Origin: Atopobiaceae bacterium
GTDB taxonomy: Bacteria; Actinomycetota; Coriobacteriia; Coriobacteriales; Atopobiaceae
Direction: 5' to 3'
Assembly (NCBI GenBank): GCA_022482785.1
Contig: JAKVON010000001.1
Coordinates: 1-64,000, forward strand
DNA: 64,000 nt
Shown: in pieces, positions 43,273-53,783 of the stretch
Layout of the letters: every line of letters starts with the position of its first letter
Position numbering within the stretch: position 1 is the stretch's first letter
The notes under the pieces: model-generated
What the model saw: only the letters and a program-made list of their open reading frames with translations
What the model was told of the DNA's origin: nothing
Databases searched by the model: none
Position numbers and translations under genes: made by a program

Positions 43273-44154
43273 GAGCCTGAGGGCGACCTCCCCGCCGACC
43301 GTCTGTCGCAGGCGGACAGGCGCGAAGACCTTGCCGAGGCGACCCCCGCGCAGGAAGCGCTCGAGAAGCTCCCTGTCCCCTGGTGCCATCTCCTTCGCAT
43401 AGAGCTCGTGCAAGCGCTCGAGCTGCGCCGTCACGCACGCGAGCTGACCCTTCCCGAAAAAGGTCCGGATGCGATACCGGAGCAGCCTCATGCCGCCCGA
43501 GCCCGTTGGGCTGGCATTCGAGCCGGTCCGCCGGTATTCGAGGGAGGCGAAGTCGTCATAGGTGAGCTCGCCGAGAGCCGAGGCGACGAGCCCGAGCCAC
43601 CAGTCATGCGTGTAGACGCCCTCCCTGCCGGCAGCGACGACGAGGTCGGCCAGGGTGCGGTTGATGACCGTGGTGTTGCCGGAGACCATGTTGTCATAGA
43701 GCATGGTGGGAAAGGCCACGCCGATGCGGTTGTGATGCGAGCGGCCGACGCGCGCCATGCCCTCGTCGCAGAAGTAGTACTCGCTGCAGTAGAGCTGCGG
43801 AATCGAGCCATCCTTCCCCTCGAGGAGTCCCACCGCGCGGCTGAGCTTGTCGGGATGCCAGACATCGTCCTGGTCGCACAGCGAGATGTAGTCGAAATCG
43901 CGCGGGACCGCCGCGACGAGGTCGAGGAACGACGAGACGACCCCCTCGTTGCGTCCGCGGATGAGGACGACGTCCCCTCGCCGCTCGTAGCCCTCGAGAA
44001 GGTCGACCGTGCCGTCGGACGAACCGTCGTCACGCACGAAGACGGTGATGCCCGGGGCGTCTTGCGCGAGCACGCTGTCGAGCTGCTGCGCGAGGCAGGC
44101 CTCGCCGTTGTAGGTCGACATGACGACTGCTATGCGTGGCGCGCGTGGGCCCAT
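43249..44154 (-). CDS. family 2 glycosyltransferase (rhamnosyltransferase-like)
   Basis: RIAVVMSTYNGEACLAQQLDSVLAQDAPGITVFVRDDGSSDGTVDLL...ISLCDQDDVWHPDKLSRAV; alternative start 44211. Confidence 0.9.
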   Translation of the reverse strand: MGPRAPRIAVVMSTYNGEACLAQQLDSVLAQDAPGITVFVRDDGSSDGTVDLLEGYERRGDVVLIRGRNEGVVSSFLDLVAAVPRDFDYISLCDQDDVWHPDKLSRAVGLLEGKDGSIPQLYCSEYYFCDEGMARVGRSHHNRIGVAFPTMLYDNMVSGNTTVINRTLADLVVAAGREGVYTHDWWLGLVASALGELTYDDFASLEYRRTGSNASPTGSGGMRLLRYRIRTFFGKGQLACVTAQLERLHELYAKEMAPGDRELLERFLRGGRLGKVFAPVRLRQTVGGEVALRLLFLFGLL

Positions 44155-44241
44155 CTGCTTCCCATCGGACGGTTCGAACGGTACGAGGACAGATGCTAGT
44201 ATAGATGGCATCGAGCAAGCCATGCCAGGAGGAGCGGGCCC

Positions 44242-45312
44242 ATGGAACCCACGGCGTACGCCAAGAGGATGAGCATCGTCGTACCTTGCTACAAGACGGA
44301 ACGTTACCTGCCGGCCTGCCTCGACTCGCTCATGGCTCAGACGCTCGAGGACATCGAGGTCATCTGCGTCAACGACGGCTCGCCCGATGGGTGCCTCGAC
44401 ATCATGAGGTCCTACGAGAGCCGATACGCCGACAGGATCGTGGTCGTGGACAGGGAGAACGGCGGGCTCATGAACGCCCGCTGGAGCGGCATAGACGTCG
44501 CGCGGGGCACCTACGTGGGATTCGTCGACAGCGACGACCACGTGGAGAGGACCTTCGCCGAGAAGCTCTACTACGCGATCAACTCCTCGAACGCCTCGAT
44601 GGCCACATGCGGCTTCAGGCGCGTCGACCTCGACACGGGTCGCGAGCTCTCGCGCGAGATGTGCGTCGCCCGAACCCCCTTCCTGATCGAAGACGACCCA
44701 GGGAGGATCATCGAGGTGAACCCCGCCGTCTGGAACAAGGTCTATCGCATGGAGACCATCCGCGCCATGCATCGGCCCTCGCAGGCCCCCGCGATCCTCG
44801 AGGACCTCGTCACCGACCTGCTCTACTACCTCGCGGCGGAGAGGTCGGGAAAGACGAGGCCCTACGTCTTCGTGCCGCGGCCCCTCGTGAACTACATGGT
44901 CCGGCCCGATTCGATGATCAACACGATCGAAGCCGACCAGATCGAGAGCATACGACGCACGCTCGTCGAGGTACGTGCCCTCTATGTCGAGGAGGGAGCG
45001 AGCCGCCACCTCCTCGAGGCGCTCGACACCCTGGCCTTCGTCCATCTCGGCATCTCGATGAGCTTCAGGCTCTCCTACGACGGGAACGTCGACCTGGCCT
45101 CCACGATGGACGAGACGACAGGCTTTCTGGACGAGAGCTTCCCCCTCTGGAGGACCTCGCCCTACGTCGAGGCGGGCTACGCGATGCGCCACGGCACGTC
45201 ATATCGCCGCATCCATGTCGCATGCCTGGCATGGAAGGCGCATCTCATGCCTGCCTTGCTCTCGGGATATCGCCTCGCCATCGAGAGGACGGGCAGGGAC
45301 ATCAAGTGGTGA
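44242..45312 (+). CDS. family 2 glycosyltransferase
   Basis: MSIVVPCYKTERYLPACLDSLMAQTLEDIEVICVNDGSPDGCLDIM...GFVDSDDHVERTFAEKLY. Confidence 0.92.
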   Translation: MEPTAYAKRMSIVVPCYKTERYLPACLDSLMAQTLEDIEVICVNDGSPDGCLDIMRSYESRYADRIVVVDRENGGLMNARWSGIDVARGTYVGFVDSDDHVERTFAEKLYYAINSSNASMATCGFRRVDLDTGRELSREMCVARTPFLIEDDPGRIIEVNPAVWNKVYRMETIRAMHRPSQAPAILEDLVTDLLYYLAAERSGKTRPYVFVPRPLVNYMVRPDSMINTIEADQIESIRRTLVEVRALYVEEGASRHLLEALDTLAFVHLGISMSFRLSYDGNVDLASTMDETTGFLDESFPLWRTSPYVEAGYAMRHGTSYRRIHVACLAWKAHLMPALLSGYRLAIERTGRDIKW

Positions 45313-45331
45313 CGGGGACGGAGGCGGGGCG

Positions 45332-46801
45332 TCACCGGGCGGAAGACGCCCTCCTCTGTCTCATCTCCCGCATGGTCGAGACGATGTAGTCGTATTCCTC
45401 GAGATGGAGCAGCCTCGCCAGCACCGCGAAGATTCCGTAGACAAGGACCACCTGGACGACGATCGCCAGGACGAGCGGAAGGCCGAGCATGCCCACTGGC
45501 CAGGCGGCGGCTCCCGCCAAGGCGGAGAGGCCGTACGCCGGGCAGATGTCCCTGATCTGTTCGAGATACGAATAGCCTATCACCCGCTTGTTGGGCGCAG
45601 CGTTGATAAACGTCGCGATGATCGTGTTGATGACATAGCCGCAGATGATCGCCGTGAGGCTCCTCATGACGAATGCCGAGACAAAAAGGATCGCGAGGCC
45701 GACGACCTTCTTCTCGACCTCGAGCCTCAGGAACAGGTCGCTCCTTCCCATGCCGTTCAGCACCTGGAGGTTCGTGGTGTGGACGGGAAGCATCGCGTAG
45801 ATGAAGCAATAGGCCTGCAGGAAGGGAACGCACGGCAGCCACTTCTCTCCGAGAAGGAGCACGACGATGGGATTCGCCGCGACGGCGAAAGCCGTCATGG
45901 ACGGCACGATGAGAAACGTGCTCGTCTTGAGTCCACGACGGGCCAGTCTCTTGACGCGCGCCGAGTCATCCTGGATATGCGAGACGGCAGAGAGCATGAC
46001 GGGCTGGATGGCACCGTCCAGCATCGTGCCCAGAGCGAGGGGATACTTCTTGCCTTGTGAGACATATCCGAGGTCCGTGCTGGTAAAGAGCTTCCCTATG
46101 ACGAGGTCGGAAAGGCTCTGGTACCCCTGGTCGAGCAGGCCTGATGCCAGGAGCTTCCACCCGAACCCGAAGAGGCGCTCCGCCCTGTCCCTGTCGAAGA
46201 CGGCCCGCGGCTTCCAGGGAATCTGCAAGGCAAGCACCAGGCACTTGCTGAGCTGGAACAGAAGCTGCTGCACGACGAGGGCCCATATGCCCCCACCGGC
46301 GACGGCGACCGCGATGCCGCCCACGCCAGAGACGGCACTCGCCGTCACGGTCGCGCGAAACGTCTTCTTGAACTCGAGATTACGGGCGACGATCGCCTCC
46401 TGGATGGAATTGAACGAGTTGATGATGAGCACGAGGACGAGCACCCTGAGGGGGGCGACGAGCGTCGGCATCGAATAGAAGGCGGCGACCAGGGGAGCAC
46501 AGAAAAACACGGCGGCATAGAGCACGAGCGAGATCGCCAGACTCATCCAGAAAACCGTGGAGTAGTCTCTCTCGCTCGCATCGGGAGCCTGAATGATGGC
46601 GGTGTTCAGACCGGATTGGACGAGGACGTTGCCGATGTTGACGAAGACCAGCATGATTGCCAGCACGCCGAATTCCGCCGGGGCGAGGAGGCGAGCCATC
46701 ACGATCTGGACGACAAGCGTGATGAGCGAGGTACCGCCCTGCTCGAAGAGCTTCCAGAAAAGAGATTTAATCGTGCTTGTCTTCAGGTCCCCAGTTGGCA
46801 C
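45332..46801 (-). CDS. polysaccharide flippase, Wzx/MOP-type
   Basis: MPTGDLKTSTIKSLFWKLFEQGGTSLITLVVQIVMARLLAPAEFGVLAIMLVFVNIGNVLVQSGLNTAIIQ. Confidence 0.92.
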   Translation of the reverse strand: MPTGDLKTSTIKSLFWKLFEQGGTSLITLVVQIVMARLLAPAEFGVLAIMLVFVNIGNVLVQSGLNTAIIQAPDASERDYSTVFWMSLAISLVLYAAVFFCAPLVAAFYSMPTLVAPLRVLVLVLIINSFNSIQEAIVARNLEFKKTFRATVTASAVSGVGGIAVAVAGGGIWALVVQQLLFQLSKCLVLALQIPWKPRAVFDRDRAERLFGFGWKLLASGLLDQGYQSLSDLVIGKLFTSTDLGYVSQGKKYPLALGTMLDGAIQPVMLSAVSHIQDDSARVKRLARRGLKTSTFLIVPSMTAFAVAANPIVVLLLGEKWLPCVPFLQAYCFIYAMLPVHTTNLQVLNGMGRSDLFLRLEVEKKVVGLAILFVSAFVMRSLTAIICGYVINTIIATFINAAPNKRVIGYSYLEQIRDICPAYGLSALAGAAAWPVGMLGLPLVLAIVVQVVLVYGIFAVLARLLHLEEYDYIVSTMREMRQRRASSAR

Positions 46802-46914
46802 GCAGTCCTCCGATACGAGCTAGAACCCGGACGGGCGAAGCCGTCAATCACATACACTGTAATGGTACGTGCCTGATTCTTTCGCAAGCATCTCGCTCAA
46901 CGCATAGGAGAACC

Positions 46915-49386
46915 ATGGACTGGACGCGATTCGGCTACCTCATCGCGGTGCTTGTTGCATCGATTCCCCTCGTGGTGGCGATGACGCGGCTCATGCCCGA
47001 GCTCGCAGGCCCCAGCCCCCGTCAGACCAGGCAGGAACTCGTCGTTCTCGGCCTGGTCCTCGCATTGGGCGTGGCGGCCATCTACGGGAGCTTTCTTGCC
47101 GGAACCTCGTACTTCTCCTATTGGGACGTGGGGTCCGACACCTCGGAGCAGTACGTCCCCTTCTACATCAACATGCTCGACGGCATTCGAGCGGGGACGT
47201 TCGGCCCCTGGAACAGCCGCTTCGGATTGGGAGAGAGCTTCATAGCCTATCAATCCTGGGTGCTGGACCCCTTCAACCTCGTTCTCGTCCCCCTCGGCCT
47301 GATGCTCGGTGATGCCAGGCTCGGCCTCGTCCTTGTCATCGTGCAGGTCGCAAAGGTATTCCTCTCGGGCTACCTGTTCGACCGCATCCTCCTGAGATAT
47401 GCAGAGACGCCGATTGCCAGGCTGGTGGGCTCGACGCTCTACGCGTTCGGAGGGTTCCTGCTGCTTTGGGGCCAGCACTATTGGCTCGGCACGGCCTATG
47501 TTCTCTGCACCCTCCTCATCCTCGCGCTCGAAGGGCTCATGAGCCGATGGAGCGTCCCCCGCTTCCTCGGGGTCGCGCTCAGCGTCGCGGTCTCCATCGG
47601 GATGAGTGCCTATGTCGGGTTCATGATCATGCTCTTTGCCACCGTCTATGCCTTGCTGCGGACGCTTCACCTCTCTCGGTGCACCTCCCTCGCAGGCTTC
47701 GCCCGAGCCTTCATGCCGCTCGTGGTTCCAGTCCTATGTGGCTGCCTCCTATCCTGCGCCTCGCTCGTCCCCTATGCGGAGACGCTGCTCGGAGAGTCCT
47801 CCCGCGTGACGGGCTCGCAGGGCTCCGCTTCGGGACTTGCCGCTCAGTCGGCGTTCGTTCCCCTGCGGTGGGTTCCGGCGATTCTGAGCCGGATTCTTGG
47901 AGACAGCCTCATCAGCAGCGGTGCGGACATTCCAGAGACGCTCGTTCCCGCGACGGCCGCCTTCCCGTACGTCAACGTGTACGAGTTCATCATGGTCGGT
48001 TTCTCCGGCTCGGCGTTCGTTCTCATCGCGCAGTTCTTCCATTGGGCCGTCAGGAAGGCGAGCCGACGGGACAAGGCCTTGGTCTTCGTGGCCTCCTTGC
48101 TGGTGCTCATGTACTGCTTCAACTTCTTCCTCCCGTCCCTCTCGAACCTCTTCGTCGCCCCGAAGTATCGGAGCAGCTTTGCGCTGGCGATTCCCTTTGG
48201 CATAGCCCTCACGGTCGGATTCGAGAAGGGACTGGTGGAGGGCAGGTGCGCCACCGTCCCGCTCGTGGCGGGAGCGGGCCTAACCGCCTGCGTGCTTGCC
48301 TGGTCCCTTGCCAACACGGTAAACGGGAGATTGGCCTGCCTGTTCTACATCGCGGCCCTCTGCCTCGTGGTCGGCCTCGCCGTCCTGAGAAGGTCGCGGC
48401 CAGAAAGCGGGGCCATTCTCGCCCTTCTCTGCATGGCCATCGTCTCGACGTCGCTCGTGGACGGCTTTTTCGTCACAAACAATAGGCTGACCAGCACAGC
48501 CAGCAACTTTCCCAAGGCAGAGGAGCCGGGGAGGGGATCCGACACCGAGGAGGCCCTCGCCTATCTCAGCCAACGCGATGGCTCCTCGTATCGAGTGGAG
48601 AAGCTCTATACCGACTGGACGCGACTCAGCGACTCCCTCGTCGAGGGGTACCGGGGGGTCTCCGCCTATTCTTCCGTCCTGGACAGTGACATCGACGACT
48701 TCTACGAGAACCTTTGGCCCGGCGCGCTCGACGGCTCAGCGTACCAGGTGTTCTCTAACAGTCCGGACGAGCCCGAGATTCTCTCGCTGCTGAACGTGAA
48801 GTACCTGCTCTCGAAAGACGAGCTGCCCTTCGGATGGTGCCAGCTCGTCGATCGAGTCGGAAGCGTCTACGTCTATCAGAACATGTCCGCCCGAGGAACC
48901 CTGAGCAGCTGGGGCAGCGTCATGGGAGAGGGAGAGGCGGCACGCATCCCCACCCCGGAGGAAAGGGCGAAGGTCCTCGGCACCTCCCTCATAGTCCCCG
49001 ACAGCGCCTTGCAGGGCCTGGAAGGGGTCGACCTCTCGTCCGAGGCGACGACGACCTGCGTCGAGACGGGCGGGTCGAGCGTCGAGGGAACGGTCGACGC
49101 GTCCTCCGACACGGTCGTATACCTTGCCATCCCCCATACGGCGGGATGGACGGTCTGCGTAGACGGAAGCCCGGTCGAGACCTTCAGGGCCGATTACGGC
49201 TTCATCGGCTTCCAGGTCGGGGCCGGGAGCCATGTCGTCACGGCCTCGTTCGAGCCTGTCGGCACCGCCACGGGCATCGCCGTCTCCCTCGCAGGCCTCT
49301 GCGCGACGGTTGTCTCATGCGCCATTGGGAAAAGGGCGGGAGCGAGGAAGGCGATCCACGCGGAGGCGAGGAGCCCTCAGGCCTAG
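46915..49386 (+). CDS. YfhO-family membrane protein
   Basis: GTSYFSYWDVGSDTSEQYVPFYINMLDGIRAG...NSRFGLGES; YRGVSAYSSVLDSDIDDFYENLW; LSLLNVKYLLSKDE; C-terminal extracytoplasmic beta domain. Confidence 0.85.
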   Translation: MDWTRFGYLIAVLVASIPLVVAMTRLMPELAGPSPRQTRQELVVLGLVLALGVAAIYGSFLAGTSYFSYWDVGSDTSEQYVPFYINMLDGIRAGTFGPWNSRFGLGESFIAYQSWVLDPFNLVLVPLGLMLGDARLGLVLVIVQVAKVFLSGYLFDRILLRYAETPIARLVGSTLYAFGGFLLLWGQHYWLGTAYVLCTLLILALEGLMSRWSVPRFLGVALSVAVSIGMSAYVGFMIMLFATVYALLRTLHLSRCTSLAGFARAFMPLVVPVLCGCLLSCASLVPYAETLLGESSRVTGSQGSASGLAAQSAFVPLRWVPAILSRILGDSLISSGADIPETLVPATAAFPYVNVYEFIMVGFSGSAFVLIAQFFHWAVRKASRRDKALVFVASLLVLMYCFNFFLPSLSNLFVAPKYRSSFALAIPFGIALTVGFEKGLVEGRCATVPLVAGAGLTACVLAWSLANTVNGRLACLFYIAALCLVVGLAVLRRSRPESGAILALLCMAIVSTSLVDGFFVTNNRLTSTASNFPKAEEPGRGSDTEEALAYLSQRDGSSYRVEKLYTDWTRLSDSLVEGYRGVSAYSSVLDSDIDDFYENLWPGALDGSAYQVFSNSPDEPEILSLLNVKYLLSKDELPFGWCQLVDRVGSVYVYQNMSARGTLSSWGSVMGEGEAARIPTPEERAKVLGTSLIVPDSALQGLEGVDLSSEATTTCVETGGSSVEGTVDASSDTVVYLAIPHTAGWTVCVDGSPVETFRADYGFIGFQVGAGSHVVTASFEPVGTATGIAVSLAGLCATVVSCAIGKRAGARKAIHAEARSPQA

Positions 49387-50345
49387 AGCGTAACCCCTCT
49401 GCCGAGCAGGGAGCGCATGACGAGAACCGCCGACCATCTGATGGGAGAGAAGAGGTAGGCGGGCCAATCTCTCTCCGCCATCAGCTCTCGCATGCAATCC
49501 TTCCTCGAGAATGGCGCGATTCTCCCATGGCTCCACTTGAGATAGGTCCGGTAGTAGGTCAGCTTGGCCGCCCTGAGCGCCTCGGGGTTGTCGCAGCCCT
49601 CGGCATAGGAGACCAGCGTCCTGCCGAATTGGACCTCGTTTCGTGCGTATTCCTCGTCAACCCTGACGGTGGCGGAATAGCTGCTCCCGCCCGTCTGCAC
49701 GTGTCGATAGGCGCTCCATACGGAAGGCAGGCTCTTGACCCTCCCGATCGAAAGGAGGATGAAGGCATATCTGCGATCGCCCGCATAGCGTTGGTAGCAG
49801 GATCTTTCCGTGAACCTCTTGCGTGCGGCGACATACGGCTCGCGGCGGATGAGGGAGGTGCCGATTTGTCCGGGCATGCTGCAGTAGAAGTACTCCTTGA
49901 ACGTATACTCCTCGCGCGGGCACTCCGGGTACTTCTCTCCCGTCGGCAGGGAGTCCTTCCCCACGATCACGCATCGATGGAAGACCGCCGAGTACTCCGG
50001 ATGGCTCTTCAGGAAGTCGACCTGCGCCTGAAGCTTGGTGTCTTCCGTCCAGAAGTCGTCCCCCTCGAGGATGGCGAGGTACGTGCCGCGCGAGCGAAAG
50101 AGCATATCGGCATCGTTGGCCTCCCCGCCCATGTTCCTTTCCCTGAACAGAAACTTGAAGTGGGGGGGAAGCTCCTTTGCCATCTCCTTTAGCAGGGCCC
50201 TCGTGCCATCCGTCGAGCAGTCCTCCCCCACGAAGACCTCGTAGGGGAAGTCGACCTTCTGCGATGCGATGCTGCGCAGGCACCTCTCGATATAGGCCTC
50301 GTGGTTGTAGACGGACACGTTCACAGAGACAAGCGGTGCATCCAA
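49383..50345 (-). CDS. family 2 glycosyltransferase
   Basis: MDAPLVSVNVSVYNHEAYIERCLRSIASQKVDFPYEVFVGEDCSTDGTRALL...AILEGDDFWTEDTKLQAQVDFL. Confidence 0.92.
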   Translation of the reverse strand: MDAPLVSVNVSVYNHEAYIERCLRSIASQKVDFPYEVFVGEDCSTDGTRALLKEMAKELPPHFKFLFRERNMGGEANDADMLFRSRGTYLAILEGDDFWTEDTKLQAQVDFLKSHPEYSAVFHRCVIVGKDSLPTGEKYPECPREEYTFKEYFYCSMPGQIGTSLIRREPYVAARKRFTERSCYQRYAGDRRYAFILLSIGRVKSLPSVWSAYRHVQTGGSSYSATVRVDEEYARNEVQFGRTLVSYAEGCDNPEALRAAKLTYYRTYLKWSHGRIAPFSRKDCMRELMAERDWPAYLFSPIRWSAVLVMRSLLGRGVTL

Positions 50346-50385
50346 GAGTTCATCATCCCTTCGCGTGCCCGACGGAGATGCTCCG

Positions 50386-51498
50386 TCAGCTCCGCCCCTG
50401 AGCGAGAATGGTGCTGCAGATCATGTCCACGTCGGACATGTCGAGATCTGCGAACATGGGCAGCGTGAGAACGCGCGAGGCGATCTCACGAGCGACGGGG
50501 GTCTCCGAGGAGTCGAATCTGTCCTTATAGCAATCGTAGTCGCTGATGAGCGGGAAGAAGTATTTGCGCGCGAATACGCCCCTTCTCCCGAGGGAATCGA
50601 ACACCTCGTCCCTCGTGGCTCCGAACGAATCCTCGAACACGACCGGGAAGTAGGCATAGTTCTGGGCGACGCCAGGCTGAGGCAGGCATAGCTTGATTCC
50701 AGCCCTCCCTTCGAGACGAGAGCGATAGCGCTCTGCAACGAGGCGGCGCTTGGCGATCTCCTCGTCGAGATGGCGGAGGTTGCAGATCCCCATGGCGGCG
50801 CAGAACTCGTTCATCTTCGCGTTGCCGCCTACGAACTCGACCGTCTCCTCCCCCGTGATGCCGAAGTTCTTCCATTGGTCGAGCCGGTCCTTAAGGCGCG
50901 GGTCGCGAAAGCAGACCGCCCCGCCCTCGATGGTGTTGAACACCTTCGTGGCATGAAACGAGAACATGGAGGCATCCCCGTAGGCAGCAGCCGAGACGCC
51001 GTCCCTCCTCACTCCGAAAGCATGCGCGGCGTCATAGATGACCTTGAGGCCGTGCCTGTCTGCGATGTCTTGGATTGCCTCGACATCGCAGAGGTTCCCG
51101 TATACGTGCACGGGCAGAATGGCGCACGTCTCCTCGTCGACGAGGGATTCTATCCTCTCGGGATCGAGCGTGTAGTCGTCTGGCTTGATGTCGGCAAAGA
51201 CGGGCGTGAGCCCCTTCCTCACGATGGCATGGGTCGTCGAGGCGAAGCTGTAGGGAGTGGTGATGACTTTCCCCCTCAGCCCCATCGCCTCGAGGACGCA
51301 TTCCAAGGCGGAGTGGCCGTTCACGAAAAGGGCGACGTTCTCGACCCCCAGATACCGTTTGAGGTCAGACTCGAGCTGACGATGCTCCGCGCCCATGTTC
51401 GTGAGCCAGTGGCTCTCCCAGATGGGCGCAATCTCCTCCACGTACTCTTCCAAGGGCGGCATCGAAGAGCGGGTGACCAGGATTTTTCTGTCATTCAT
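50386..51498 (-). CDS. DegT/DnrJ/EryC1/StrS-family sugar aminotransferase
   Basis: VNGHSALECVLEAMGLRGKVITTPYSFASTTHAIVRKGLTPVFADIKPDDYTLDP; VIYDAAHAFGVR; FSFHATKVFNTIEGGAVC. Confidence 0.93.
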   Translation of the reverse strand: MNDRKILVTRSSMPPLEEYVEEIAPIWESHWLTNMGAEHRQLESDLKRYLGVENVALFVNGHSALECVLEAMGLRGKVITTPYSFASTTHAIVRKGLTPVFADIKPDDYTLDPERIESLVDEETCAILPVHVYGNLCDVEAIQDIADRHGLKVIYDAAHAFGVRRDGVSAAAYGDASMFSFHATKVFNTIEGGAVCFRDPRLKDRLDQWKNFGITGEETVEFVGGNAKMNEFCAAMGICNLRHLDEEIAKRRLVAERYRSRLEGRAGIKLCLPQPGVAQNYAYFPVVFEDSFGATRDEVFDSLGRRGVFARKYFFPLISDYDCYKDRFDSSETPVAREIASRVLTLPMFADLDMSDVDMICSTILAQGRS

Positions 51499-51523
51499 GG
51501 AAATGCTCCAAATCGGGCGCGGA

Positions 51524-52495
51524 CTAGCCCTCGTCGACCTTCGTGACATACTCCTCGTACTTCCGTGCGATGTACTGGTCGGGATAGGGAGCCATGGGCT
51601 CGATCTCGTCTCCCGCGAACGCGCGGACATGATTCCCGACGCAATCGTATGCCGCCATGCAGGAGAACTCCACCCCTCCGGAAAACCTCGGGTTGCACTC
51701 GAGGAAACGATAGCCACCTGACGCGGCCGCAATGAACTCGAAATTGACACAGCCCAGGATTCCCAGCTCGGAGGCAAGGGAGCAACAGGTCTCGGCAAGC
51801 CTCTCGTCATGGAAGACTCGCACCGAGGTCCCCGCCCCGTTGAGCGTCCTGAGCAACTCCTCGCGAGGGATGGCGACCACGTGGCCTGCCGAGTCGCGGA
51901 CGATGTCCACGGTCACCACGGGGCCCTCGATGAGGGGTTGGACAACGTAGCGGGCAGGGTCCTCGATGTCCTCCACCGATTTCCACTGCGTCGCCGTGCG
52001 AATCCTCCTCAGCCCCTCGCTGCTTCTGCCGTCGAGGGGCTTGCACACGACGGGGAGCTCGACAGGCCCCGAGATGCATTCGAGCAGGGGGCGAGTCTCG
52101 ATTCCGAGGACGCCCGAGCCCGACGAACGAAGAAACCTTGCCATGTTGTCTTTGTTGCGGCAGAGGTCGACCGTCTCCTTGGGGGAAATGAGCGGAACGG
52201 CGTCGCCAAGCCAGGCGGCGTCACGTGCCAGGTTGAAGAGGTCCACCTCGACGTCCGTGAGGGGGATGATGACGTCGACGTGCTCGTCCTTGCAGAAGTC
52301 CCGAATGAAGCGAGCGTACGCCTCGGCATCCGAGGCAAGGGGGGCTTGGCGAAACGCATCGACGTTGGCGGCGTCCGCAATCCACTCGAACGGATAGATG
52401 TCGCAGCCAACGACCCGAAGGCCCAGACGCTTGAGCCTCTTGATAACGATGTCCGCTGAGAACGACCCTATCGCGGTGACAAGCGCAACATGCAT
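51524..52495 (-). CDS. ATP-grasp domain protein
   Basis: MHVALVTAIGSFSADIVIKRLKRLGLRVVGCDIYPFEWIADAAN...PVVCKPLDGRSSEGLRRI...VNFEFIAAASGGYRFLECNPRFSGGVEFS. Confidence 0.87.
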   Translation of the reverse strand: MHVALVTAIGSFSADIVIKRLKRLGLRVVGCDIYPFEWIADAANVDAFRQAPLASDAEAYARFIRDFCKDEHVDVIIPLTDVEVDLFNLARDAAWLGDAVPLISPKETVDLCRNKDNMARFLRSSGSGVLGIETRPLLECISGPVELPVVCKPLDGRSSEGLRRIRTATQWKSVEDIEDPARYVVQPLIEGPVVTVDIVRDSAGHVVAIPREELLRTLNGAGTSVRVFHDERLAETCCSLASELGILGCVNFEFIAAASGGYRFLECNPRFSGGVEFSCMAAYDCVGNHVRAFAGDEIEPMAPYPDQYIARKYEEYVTKVDEG

Positions 52496-52640
52496 GTCCT
52501 GGCCCTTCGACTTAGCTGGTAACCCTCATACTACCACGAGGTCAATAAGGCTCCATACGCCGGTTGGGGCTCTGCACGAGCCGTGCGCGACGCGTTGTAT
52601 AATGCGTCATGAACGGACAATGTCGTATCCAGGGAGCCTC

Positions 52641-53783
52641 ATGAATTCGAATGACATGGACGATCTTCTTGCCGACGGTTTCACCCGTAGAATGGCCGCC
52701 GAATATCTCCAGACCCAGGAGGTCGAGCGGGCGAGCGGAATGTTCGATCCGGACTACCTGGAATGGGCCCATTCGAATGGGTTCTATGCCGAGTCCGCCT
52801 GCGCCTACCAGCTGAGCGACCAGACGAAGAGCAACTACCTCAGCGATTATGACTTCTGTAAGCTCTGGCCCCTGAACGACTGGCAGCGCATCTGGATAAA
52901 CGACAAGCTTACCTTTGAGTACACGCTCGCAGGGACCGAGTTCTCCCATTTCCTGCCCGAGTATTATTACTACAGTTCCAAGGGGAGGCTGCTGGCACTG
53001 CTCGACAGCAGAATGGATGTCAGCCTCGACGGCTTTCTCTCCCTTCTCCGCGAGAAGGGAGAGTTCGCCTGCAAGCCATGCAACGGCACCGAGTCGGCAG
53101 GTTTTCACAAGCTGACCTGTGATGCCGATGGGTTTGGCATCGACGGAATGCCGGCCGATGCCAAAGGAATCGGGTCTTTTCTTCGCGAGCACCCGAACTA
53201 CGTCTTCACCGAGTACCTCCATCCGAGCCAGGACATGGCAGAGATCGACCCCCTCATCCACACGCTTCGCCTCGTCGTGATCGACCCCACTGGGGTGGAT
53301 CCGGTCCCCATTGCCTCCTACCTCAGGTTTGCCGTCGGGAACAAGGACTCGCAGAGCGGCGCGAACTACCAGAGGCCGACCTCGGACGACATCTGCTCCT
53401 ACAACGTCGAGTTCGACATCGAGACGGGTCGCTATGGAAACGGCAAGCTTGCCTACGCCACGAAGGTGCTTGACATGCCAAGGCATCCAGATAGCGGCAT
53501 TCTCGTCGAAGGCGCCGTCGATGCATGGCAGGAGCTGCTAGCCTCCATCAAGAGGCTCTCACTCAGGCTTGGTCCCGTCGAGTACATGGGGTTCGACATC
53601 GGCATCACCGACCATGGCCCCAAGATCATGGAGATAAACTCGCACCCTGGCATCAAGTACCTCCAGATATTCAAGCCCCTGCTCACAAACGAGCTCGCGG
53701 CAGAGTATTACCGGAGAAAGCTCGACCTCATTGGCGAGATGACCCCCGATGAAAGGACCAGGCGCAACGAGACGGTGCGCTAG
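52641..53783 (+). CDS. sugar-transfer-associated ATP-grasp-like protein
   Basis: GEFACKPCNGTESAGFHKLT...YVFTEYLHPSQDMAEIDPLIHTLRLVVID...VEYMGFDIGITDHGPKIMEINSHPGIKYLQIFKPLL. Confidence 0.82.
   Translation: MNSNDMDDLLADGFTRRMAAEYLQTQEVERASGMFDPDYLEWAHSNGFYAESACAYQLSDQTKSNYLSDYDFCKLWPLNDWQRIWINDKLTFEYTLAGTEFSHFLPEYYYYSSKGRLLALLDSRMDVSLDGFLSLLREKGEFACKPCNGTESAGFHKLTCDADGFGIDGMPADAKGIGSFLREHPNYVFTEYLHPSQDMAEIDPLIHTLRLVVIDPTGVDPVPIASYLRFAVGNKDSQSGANYQRPTSDDICSYNVEFDIETGRYGNGKLAYATKVLDMPRHPDSGILVEGAVDAWQELLASIKRLSLRLGPVEYMGFDIGITDHGPKIMEINSHPGIKYLQIFKPLLTNELAAEYYRRKLDLIGEMTPDERTRRNETVR

Noticed and set aside
44212-45192. N-terminal extension of the minus-strand ORF beginning at 45192
   Set aside because: Lies antisense to the plus-strand GT2; real glycosyltransferase starts at ~44154 (or 44211).
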